From: Oscillospiraceae bacterium
GTDB taxonomy: Bacteria > Bacillota > Clostridia > Oscillospirales > Ruminococcaceae
Assembly: GCA_900752625.1 (NCBI GenBank)
Contig: CAADWC010000219.1
Coordinates: 1 to 7,807 of the forward strand
Length of the DNA stretch: 7,807 bases
Reading direction: 5' to 3'
The notes below the pieces were generated by a model, which was not told where the DNA came from, ran no database searches, and saw nothing but the letters and a program-made list of their open reading frames with translations. Shown here piece by piece: positions 1 through 5,113 of the stretch. Position numbers and translations under genes: made by a program. Position 1 is the stretch's first letter; every line of letters begins with the position of its first letter.

Positions 1-1
1 G

Positions 2-517
2 GACAAATATGTTGCGTCCCTGACTACTGTTAATACACCTCACAGAGGCTGTCAGTTTGCAGAATATATTCTCGGTAAGGTTTCGGATTCATTTTGTAGA
101 TCCGTTGCGGATAAATACAACGGCGCGCTGAAAAAACTGGGCGACGAAAATCCGGATTTTATTTCGGCGGTAAAGGATCTTACCGTTTCGCGCTGCGAGG
201 AACTTAATAAGGAATGTCCCGACGTTCAAGGCGTGTATTATCAGAGCGTAGGTTCAAAATCGGTAAACGCAAGGGGAGGAAAATTTCCTCTCAATCTTTC
301 TTATCATCTTGTGAAATACTTTGACGGTGACAACGACGGACTGGTTTCGGTAAGCTCTATGAAGTGGGGAGCAAATTTTACGATGCTTACTCCGAAGGGA
401 AAAAGGGGAATTACCCACGGCGACGTTATAGATCTAAACCGGGAAAACATCAAGGGCTTTGACGTAAGAGAGTTTTATGTAGGAATTGTTAAAGATCTGA
501 AAGAAAAAGGATTCTGA
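2..517 (+). CDS. Alpha/beta-hydrolase lipase, C-terminal part (5' end outside window)
   Basis: The reading frame is open from the left edge to the TGA at 515-517, giving 171 residues of a longer protein. The first residues (VASLTTVNTPHRG) match the segment that follows the GxSxG nucleophile elbow in bacterial triacylglycerol lipases of the Pseudomonas/Burkholderia type, so the catalytic serine should lie just outside the window. Further on, DNDGLV (about fragment residues 110-115, Asp112) and a THGD motif (His139) sit where that family has its catalytic Asp and His. The expected reaction is hydrolysis of lipid or other carboxylic esters. The N-terminus is missing, so secretion cannot be judged. 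The methyltransferase gene follows after 20 nt, suggesting co-transcription. The fold and family are fairly sure; the substrate is not. Confidence 0.8.
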   Translation, partial: DKYVASLTTVNTPHRGCQFAEYILGKVSDSFCRSVADKYNGALKKLGDENPDFISAVKDLTVSRCEELNKECPDVQGVYYQSVGSKSVNARGGKFPLNLSYHLVKYFDGDNDGLVSVSSMKWGANFTMLTPKGKRGITHGDVIDLNRENIKGFDVREFYVGIVKDLKEKGF

Positions 518-521
518 GCGG

Positions 522-529
522 AAGGAGGT
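522..529 (+). promoter_or_regulatory. Ribosome binding site of the methyltransferase gene
   Basis: AAGGAGGT is a near-perfect Shine-Dalgarno sequence. It ends 8 nt before ATG 538 but only 2 nt before the in-frame TTG at 532, so it selects ATG 538 as the start. Confidence 0.85.
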
Positions 530-537
530 TCTTGTCA

Positions 538-1350
538 ATGCAGAAAATCAGTTCTATAGACGGCGGAAGAGAGTTTGACTGGGGAAGGACGTCGGAGGAT
601 TACGCCAAATATAGAGATATTTATCCCCGTGAGCTTTACGACAAATTGTTGTCACATGGGTTTTGTGTCAAAGGACAGACGGTGCTTGATATAGGCACGG
701 GAACCGGCGTGCTGCCAAGAAATATGTACCAGTATGGGGCGGAATTTACCGCTGCAGATATATCGGAAAATCAGATCGAAACGGCAAAGCGGCTTGCTGC
801 GGAAGAGCAAATGAGCATAGATTTTTTTGTTTCGCCGGCAGAGGATATAGACCTTGGAGAAAATATCTTTGACGTTATAACGGCTTTCACCTGCTTTTTT
901 TATTTTGATCATGAAAAGCTTATGCCAAAGCTTAAGAAAATGCTAAAACCCGGAGGAGTTTTGCTGGTTGGATATATGACGTGGCTTCCGTTGGAGGACG
1001 AGATCGCCGGAAAAAGCGAAAAACTGATTTTAAAATATAATCCCCACTGGACGGGAGCGGGAGAAACCAGACGTTTTGCATATATTCCCGATATTTACTC
1101 AAAAAGCTTTGAAACGGTTTATCAGGAGATCATAGACCTTGAAATTCCTTTTACAAGGGAAAGCTGGAACGGACGTATGAAAGCTTGCCGGGGAGTGGGA
1201 GCTTCTCTTTCGGGGGACGATATAAAAGCATTTGAAAACGAGCATTTGAATATGCTGAAAAAATATCCCGAAAGCTTTAAAATAAAGCATTATGCGGCGC
1301 TGACTGCGCTGAAGCCGAAAGACGGCGGCATATCCTTTACCCAAACATAA
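538..1350 (+). CDS. Class I SAM-dependent methyltransferase
   Basis: This 270-residue protein transfers a methyl group from S-adenosylmethionine to an unidentified acceptor. Motif I, the glycine-rich SAM-binding loop VLDIGTGTG, is at residues 49-57. The acidic end of the next strand (AADIS) follows about 20 residues later, and LKPGGVLLV is the usual motif before strand 5. The Rossmann domain fills roughly residues 45-150. The rest, rich in aromatic and charged residues, probably forms the substrate cap and resembles no ubiquinone, rRNA or protein methyltransferase that I can name. No signal peptide or membrane segment is seen, so it should be cytosolic. I chose ATG 538 over TTG 532 because of ribosome-binding-site spacing. 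It lies between a lipase and thrS on the same strand without visible terminators, so it is probably part of their transcript. Family assignment is sure; the substrate is unknown. Confidence 0.9.
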   Translation: MQKISSIDGGREFDWGRTSEDYAKYRDIYPRELYDKLLSHGFCVKGQTVLDIGTGTGVLPRNMYQYGAEFTAADISENQIETAKRLAAEEQMSIDFFVSPAEDIDLGENIFDVITAFTCFFYFDHEKLMPKLKKMLKPGGVLLVGYMTWLPLEDEIAGKSEKLILKYNPHWTGAGETRRFAYIPDIYSKSFETVYQEIIDLEIPFTRESWNGRMKACRGVGASLSGDDIKAFENEHLNMLKKYPESFKIKHYAALTALKPKDGGISFTQT

Positions 1351-1380
1351 AAAAGCAAATAATACAAATAATATTTAAAC

Positions 1381-1385
1381 GGAGG
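1381..1385 (+). promoter_or_regulatory. Ribosome binding site of thrS
   Basis: GGAGG ends 7 nt before ATG 1393 and supports that start. The A/T-rich 42-nt gap before thrS (1351-1392) has no terminator and no room for a T-box leader. A weak promoter-like pair, TTTACC at 1337-1342 and TAATAC at 1360-1365 with a 17-nt spacer, can be seen but matches the consensus too poorly to call. Confidence 0.8.
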
Positions 1386-1392
1386 AATAAAA

Positions 1393-3339
1393 ATGATTAA
1401 GCTGAAACTTAAAGACGGTTCTATTCGTGAAATCCAACAGGCTATGCCTGCAAGCGAAATCATCAAGGACATCGGCATGGGGCTTTACAAGGCGGCTTGC
1501 TGCGTAAAGCTGGACGGTCAGGTGTTTGATATGAGAACCGTAGTTGACCACGACTGCGAGTTTGAGGTTATGACCTTTGATTCAAAGGCGGGAAAGGAAA
1601 CCTTCTGGCATACGGCATCTCACCTTATGGCACAGGCGGTAAAGAATCTCTATCCCGAGGCAAAGCTTGCGAGAGGACCGGCTACCGAAACTGGCTTTTA
1701 CTATGATTTCGAGGTTTCAAAACCGTTTGCGCCTGCCGATCTGGAGAAGATTCAGGCCGAAATGAAGAAGCTTGCCAAGGAAGGCTATACTCTTGAGCGT
1801 TTCGAGCTGCCTGTGGACGAAGCCTTGAAGCTTATGGAGGAGAAAAACGAGGATTACAAGATAGAGCTTATCCACAAGCACGACGACAAAGGCGAAAAGC
1901 TTTCGTTCTATAAGCAGGGGGATTTTGTCGATCTCTGCGCGGGTCCGCATCTTATGAGCGTTGCACCTGTCAAGGCGGTAAAACTGCTTTCATGCACGGG
2001 AGCATATTGGGGAAAGGCGGAGGACGGAAAACAGCTTTCCCGTATTTACGGTACGGCGTTCCCGAAGGCGTCTTTGCTTGAAGAATTTTTAAAGCAGCAG
2101 GAGGAAGCAAAACTGCGCGATCACAATAAAATAGGACGTGAGCTTGAATATTTTACGACAGTGGATTATATAGGTCAGGGATTGCCTATTCTTCTGCCAA
2201 AGGGAGCGAGAGTTATTCAGCTTTTGCAGAGATGGGTCGAGGATACCGAGCAGGCTCACGGCTGTCTGCTGACTAAAACGCCGTATTTTGCAAAGCGCGA
2301 TCTTTACAAGATCTCCGGTCACTGGGATCATTATCTTGACGGAATGTTTATCATGGGCGATCCTCACGATGAGGAGAAGGAATGCTTTGCGCTTCGTCCT
2401 ATGACCTGTCCGTTCCAGTATCAGGTGTTTCTTAACAGACAGCGTTCTTACAGGGATCTTCCGATGAGATTGGTGGAGACCTCCACTCTTTTCAGAAACG
2501 AGGACAGCGGTGAAATGCACGGCCTTATCAGAGTGCGTCAGTTTACGATCTCAGAGGGGCATTATATTCTCCGTCCCGACCAGCTGGAGGAAGAGTTCAA
2601 GGGCTGTCTTGAACTTGCAAAATATATGCTTGACACCGTTGGACTGCTTGAGGACTGTACGTTCAGATTTTCTCAGTGGGACCCTGCCAATCCCAATAAC
2701 AAATATGAGGGTACTGCGGAGCAGTGGAATCACGCTCAGAATGCAATGAAAAAGATCCTGGACGATATAGGACTTGATTATGAGATAGGCATAGACGAAG
2801 CGGCGTTTTACGGTCCGAAGCTGGATATACAGTATAAGAACGTTTTCGGTAAGGAGGACACTATAGTAACGCTTCAGATTGATATGCTTCTTGCCGAAAA
2901 GTTCGGAATGTATTATGTTGATAGGGACGGCCAGAAAAAGCTGCCGTATATCATTCACAGAACCTCTCTGGGCTGCTATGAGAGGACGCTGGCGTATATG
3001 CTGGAGCACTTTGCGGGAGTTCTTCCGCTCTGGCTGGCTCCGGAGCAGGTAAGAATCATGCCTATCGGAGAAGAGCATATTGAATACGCTCAGAAGCTTG
3101 CGGATAAAATGACCGGAATGGGCATGAGGGTTACGGTTGACAAGCGCAGTGAAAATATAGGTCCAAAGATCAAAGCTGCACGTCTGGAGCGTATCCCGTA
3201 TATGGTTATCATAGGAGATAAAGAGGTTGAAAGCGGAACCGTTTCGGTGCGTTCCAGAAAAGAGGGAGAGCTTGGGGCAATGCCATGCGGCAATCTGCTG
3301 GACAAGCTTATGACCGAAATTTCAACAAAGGCTAAATAA
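1393..3339 (+). CDS. thrS: Threonyl-tRNA synthetase
   Basis: This cytosolic class II aminoacyl-tRNA synthetase charges tRNA-Thr with threonine using ATP. At 648 residues it has the normal full length and all expected domains. The N-terminal TGS domain covers about residues 1-62. The editing domain, about 63-235, carries HTASH (His73, His77) and CAGPH (Cys182, His186), the residues needed to clear mischarged Ser-tRNA. The catalytic core spans about 245-545, and the anticodon-binding domain about 550-645. The three zinc ligands that recognise threonine (E. coli Cys334, His385, His511) correspond to Cys339, His390 and His522 with matching spacing. Motif 2 is at RNEDSG, about 368-373. The segment after the first zinc ligand reads CPFQ instead of the usual CPGH, a form I recall from other clostridial ThrRS. 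A strong terminator follows directly. Identification is very sure. Confidence 0.98.
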   Translation: MIKLKLKDGSIREIQQAMPASEIIKDIGMGLYKAACCVKLDGQVFDMRTVVDHDCEFEVMTFDSKAGKETFWHTASHLMAQAVKNLYPEAKLARGPATETGFYYDFEVSKPFAPADLEKIQAEMKKLAKEGYTLERFELPVDEALKLMEEKNEDYKIELIHKHDDKGEKLSFYKQGDFVDLCAGPHLMSVAPVKAVKLLSCTGAYWGKAEDGKQLSRIYGTAFPKASLLEEFLKQQEEAKLRDHNKIGRELEYFTTVDYIGQGLPILLPKGARVIQLLQRWVEDTEQAHGCLLTKTPYFAKRDLYKISGHWDHYLDGMFIMGDPHDEEKECFALRPMTCPFQYQVFLNRQRSYRDLPMRLVETSTLFRNEDSGEMHGLIRVRQFTISEGHYILRPDQLEEEFKGCLELAKYMLDTVGLLEDCTFRFSQWDPANPNNKYEGTAEQWNHAQNAMKKILDDIGLDYEIGIDEAAFYGPKLDIQYKNVFGKEDTIVTLQIDMLLAEKFGMYYVDRDGQKKLPYIIHRTSLGCYERTLAYMLEHFAGVLPLWLAPEQVRIMPIGEEHIEYAQKLADKMTGMGMRVTVDKRSENIGPKIKAARLERIPYMVIIGDKEVESGTVSVRSRKEGELGAMPCGNLLDKLMTEISTKAK

Positions 3340-3345
3340 TCACAG

Positions 3346-3376
3346 CCGGGAGCCGTGCCGCGGTTCCCGGTTTTTT
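3346..3376 (+). terminator. Intrinsic terminator after thrS
   Basis: CCGGGAGCC at 3346-3354 pairs with GGTTCCCGG at 3362-3370 as a 9-bp stem with one G-T wobble. The loop is 7 nt and six T follow (3371-3376). It starts 6 nt after the thrS stop. The ribosome binding site of the next gene begins at the very next base. Confidence 0.9.
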
Positions 3377-3384
3377 AAAGGAGG
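3377..3384 (+). promoter_or_regulatory. Ribosome binding site abutting the thrS terminator
   Basis: AAAGGAGG lies directly after the terminator T-run and ends 7 nt before ATG 3392. There is no room for a promoter between terminator and gene, so the mRNA must come from read-through or from a promoter inside thrS. Confidence 0.85.
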
Positions 3385-3391
3385 AATTTTC

Positions 3392-4030
3392 ATGCCGTCT
3401 GCCGCTGTTCATCTTACGGTTGCCGATATGTTAAAGAAAGAGCTGAATATCGGCGATGATAGCGCATTTTATCTTGGAGCGATAGCTCCGGACGCAGTTA
3501 ATATAAACGGTTTTGCGGAGGAAAAAATCCGGTATGCCGCTCATCTTCGCAGCAAGGATTATGGCAAGTGGAAGGAAAATATTGAGGACTACTATATATC
3601 CAAGCATTCCGGTTATTGCGGCTGTGAGGATTTTTTCAAGGGATTTCTGCTGCATCTGTATACCGATATTGCCTGGGACGAAACGGTTCAGCCCAAACTG
3701 TTTGAATATTTAAAAGCGGCAGGGTTTCCCGACAATGAACTTAACCGCGAGAAATGGAACGAGCTTGACAGGCTGGACGCAGTAATACGCCGGGATCCGC
3801 GGTATAAAGCCGTATTGGAAAGGCTTGCAAAGGCACGGGGAAAAAGGATTTCAACTGTTGACGCTTCGCAGCTTGAAAAATACCGGGATATTATTTTAAG
3901 CGAGAGCTCGGAAAGTAAAAACGAAGGACCGCATTTCTTGAATTACGACGCAATTGCTGCCGCTGCCGGACGGGCTTGCGGATATATGAAAAAACTGCCG
4001 GGAATTAAAAACGCCGAAACAGTCATGTAA
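3392..4030 (+). CDS. Zinc-dependent phospholipase C-like protein
   Basis: This 212-residue protein resembles the zinc-dependent phospholipase C family (PF00882-like), whose founding members hydrolyse phospholipids with a three-zinc site. The N-terminus (MPSAAVHLTVADML) and FYLGAIAPDAV (residues 26-36) are typical of the short Firmicute members. Candidate metal ligands are His7, Asp34, His51, the HLYTD motif (His88, Asp92) and perhaps His181. Unlike secreted clostridial alpha-toxin it has no signal peptide, no C2-type C-terminal domain and no obvious membrane segment, so it is probably intracellular, and phospholipase activity is unproven. Residues 130-180 are charged and likely helical. It starts at ATG 3392 from a strong ribosome binding site right behind the thrS terminator. 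Fold family is a reasonable guess from motif recall; a specific reaction cannot be stated. Confidence 0.6.
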   Translation: MPSAAVHLTVADMLKKELNIGDDSAFYLGAIAPDAVNINGFAEEKIRYAAHLRSKDYGKWKENIEDYYISKHSGYCGCEDFFKGFLLHLYTDIAWDETVQPKLFEYLKAAGFPDNELNREKWNELDRLDAVIRRDPRYKAVLERLAKARGKRISTVDASQLEKYRDIILSESSESKNEGPHFLNYDAIAAAAGRACGYMKKLPGIKNAETVM

Positions 4031-4083
4031 CTGTTCCGGGTAAAATTGCATAATATAGAAAAGGTGAAAGCCGTTCTCCCCTG

Positions 4084-4105
4084 ATTGCAGGAATTATACT
4101 GCAAT
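4084..4105 (+). repeat. Small inverted repeat in the mazF leader
   Basis: ATTGCAG (4084-4090) and CTGCAAT (4099-4105) form a perfect 7-bp stem with an 8-nt loop. AAAAATTTT follows, so in RNA it is not a standard terminator. A TATACT at 4094-4099 inside the hairpin resembles a -10 box, but no good -35 box accompanies it. Confidence 0.4.
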
Positions 4106-4139
4106 AAAAATTTTGCTGGAAATGATTAAAAGCAGAAAA

Positions 4140-4174
4140 CAGGGCAAAAATAATACCGAAGGGTAAAAGCCCTG
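4140..4174 (+). repeat. Imperfect hairpin just before the mazF ribosome binding site
   Basis: CAGGGC (4140-4145) pairs with GCCCTG (4169-4174). Inside, TACC (4154-4157) pairs with GGTA (4162-4165) around a GAAG loop. The two stems are separated by an A-rich internal loop. No U-run follows. It ends 15 nt before the GGAG at 4190, so it could be a leader structure, but chance is not excluded. Confidence 0.3.
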
Positions 4175-4189
4175 AAAATATTAAGGAAC

Positions 4190-4193
4190 GGAG
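4190..4193 (+). promoter_or_regulatory. Ribosome binding site of mazF
   Basis: GGAG ends 8 nt before GTG 4202. A second purine stretch, AAGGAA at 4183-4188, would fit poorly with GTG 4193. Spacing and protein alignment both favour 4202. Confidence 0.65.
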
Positions 4194-4201
4194 TGTTTAA
4201 G

Positions 4202-4555
4202 GTGACAGTTCACAGGGGTGAAATTTATTATGCCGATCTTAGTCCGGTGGTAGGCTCTGAGCAGGGCGGTTTGAGACCGGTGCTTATAGTACAGAACGAT
4301 GTCGGCAATAAGCACTCGCCGACTGTTATAGCTGCGGCGATAACAAGCCAGCGTGAAAAAGCAAAGCTTCCGACACATATCGAGGTAGGCGGCGGACAAT
4401 GCGGTCTTGCCAAGGACTCAATCGTTCTGCTTGAACAGATTCGTACATTGGACAAAAAACGTCTTAAAGAGCGTATGGGCGAGCTTGACCCCAATTCTAT
4501 GACCGCGGTAGATTCCGCGCTTTCGATTTCATTCGGACTTAATGATATGAGATGA
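4202..4555 (+). CDS. mazF: MazF/PemK-family endoribonuclease toxin (NdoA-like)
   Basis: This 117-residue protein is close to B. subtilis NdoA (EndoA, 116 residues), a sequence-specific single-strand mRNA endoribonuclease that slows translation and is normally held by a small ribbon-helix-helix antitoxin. The core [19 protein letters not shown] is nearly the NdoA sequence. Arg25 and Thr48, the known NdoA catalytic residues, fall at exactly the same numbers when translation starts at GTG 4202; this and the ribosome binding site are why I prefer it over the in-frame GTG at 4193. [13 protein letters not shown] near residues 77-89 is the other conserved block. No motif is missing, so it should be active. 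The upstream gap (4031-4201) has no antitoxin reading frame, unlike the usual ndoAI-ndoA pair. A strong terminator follows 5 nt after the stop. Family assignment is very sure. Confidence 0.95.
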   Translation: MTVHRGEIYYADLSPVVGSEQGGLRPVLIVQNDVGNKHSPTVIAAAITSQREKAKLPTHIEVGGGQCGLAKDSIVLLEQIRTLDKKRLKERMGELDPNSMTAVDSALSISFGLNDMR

Positions 4556-4560
4556 TATAA

Positions 4561-4598
4561 ATCCTCCGCTGCCAGGTAACAGCGGAGGATTTTTCTTT
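4561..4598 (+). terminator. Intrinsic terminator after mazF
   Basis: ATCCTCCGCTG (4561-4571) pairs perfectly with CAGCGGAGGAT (4580-4590) around an 8-nt loop, and the flanking AA/TT can extend the stem by two pairs. The T-rich tail is TTTTCTTT. It ends mazF transcription. Confidence 0.93.
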
Positions 4599-4600
4599 GA

Positions 4601-4633
4601 AATAAAAAAGAGAGCGCGGAAATTACGCTCTCT
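4601..4633 (-). terminator. Intrinsic terminator of the minus-strand block
   Basis: AGAGAGCG (4609-4616) and CGCTCTCT (4626-4633) form a perfect 8-bp stem with a 9-nt loop. The A-run at 4604-4609 becomes U on the minus strand, partly shared with the base of the stem. It lies 13 nt past the stop of the small membrane protein and faces the mazF terminator. Confidence 0.85.
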
Positions 4634-4645
4634 CTTACTGTAATA

Positions 4646-4912
4646 TTAATTATATTTCATATAGCGCAGCAATCCTGAAACTATACCAACTAAAGCATAA
4701 GCGCCGGCAATAAATGAAATAATCTTTATTATCACGACGAGGATAAAAATTTCTCCCAGAAGCGCTGTCAGAAGTCCGGCGGCAATAGCTACGGCAAGAT
4801 ATATCGCTGTATTGATCAGCAGATTACGCGTATCGTTCTGTCTGCTGTTAAGCGGAAAGAAATCTTCAAACTCACACATAGAAAGCCTTTCGACGATAGA
4901 TTTAATGTTCAT
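4646..4912 (-). CDS. Small two-span membrane protein of unknown function
   Basis: I do not recognise this 88-residue protein. Residues 1-30 are polar and partly acidic (an EFEDFFP stretch at 14-20), probably cytoplasmic. Two hydrophobic segments follow, about residues 31-53 and 55-82, separated by only Glu54, with a single Lys63 inside the second. The C-terminus is short and basic (RYMKYN). This suggests a helical hairpin in the inner membrane. I chose ATG 4912 because a GGAGGG ribosome binding site (4921-4926) lies 8 nt before it; the upstream in-frame GTG at 4921 overlaps that site. The gene lies 201 nt downstream of the Ca2+-ATPase gene on the same strand, with its own -10 box and a terminator just after. 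It could be independent or a partner of the pump; no function is claimed. Confidence 0.75.
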   Translation of the reverse strand: MNIKSIVERLSMCEFEDFFPLNSRQNDTRNLLINTAIYLAVAIAAGLLTALLGEIFILVVIIKIISFIAGAYALVGIVSGLLRYMKYN

Positions 4913-4920
4913 GCAAATCA

Positions 4921-4926
4921 CCCTCC
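4921..4926 (-). promoter_or_regulatory. Ribosome binding site of the small membrane protein
   Basis: GGAGGG on the minus strand sits 8 nt before ATG 4912. It includes the first base of the competing GTG at 4921, which rules that start out. Confidence 0.8.
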
Positions 4927-4951
4927 AAAGTTTTAAATTTCCCTCAGCTTT

Positions 4952-4957
4952 ATTATA
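4952..4957 (-). promoter_or_regulatory. Candidate -10 box for the small membrane protein gene
   Basis: A perfect TATAAT on the minus strand would place the transcript start about 30 nt before the ATG. The -35 region at 17-nt spacing is TTTATT (4975-4980), only a partial match, and there is no TGn extension. The promoter is plausible but unproven. Confidence 0.4.
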
Positions 4958-5113
4958 GTACCAAACCTTGCAAAAATAAAGACTTAGGTGATAATTTTTT
5001 TATTTTAAAAGGCAATTTTGTATACTCGCATTAAAAAGTCCGCTTTATATGGGGAGTGTTGCACAAATTATGAATTTTCGTTCAAATCTCAGCTCGAACC
5101 CAACAAAATACGG

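Noticed and set aside
532..537. TTG 532 as start of the methyltransferase
   Set aside because: It is only 2 nt after the Shine-Dalgarno sequence; ATG 538 has normal spacing.
2551..3078. Long open frame on the minus strand opposite thrS (175 codons)
   Set aside because: It lies wholly antisense to a well-conserved synthetase, gives a protein without recognisable motifs, and is best explained by the codon bias of thrS.
4122..4166. 14-codon ATG reading frame in the mazF leader, coding a basic peptide
   Set aside because: It has no convincing ribosome binding site, is far too short for an antitoxin, and overlaps the leader hairpin.
5031..5056. Possible terminator for the Ca2+-ATPase on the minus strand (TCCCC/GCGGA then a T-run)
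   Set aside because: The stem is only 5 bp with a C-C mismatch. It is too weak to call, so the ATPase transcript may run on to the terminator at 4601-4633.
4927..5113. 187-nt A/T-rich gap checked for a small RNA, riboswitch, tRNA or attachment site
   Set aside because: The stretch at 5080-5100 (TTCAAATCT...TCGAACC) faintly recalls a tRNA T-arm, but no acceptor or anticodon stem surrounds it, and no other structured element is visible apart from the -10 box already listed.
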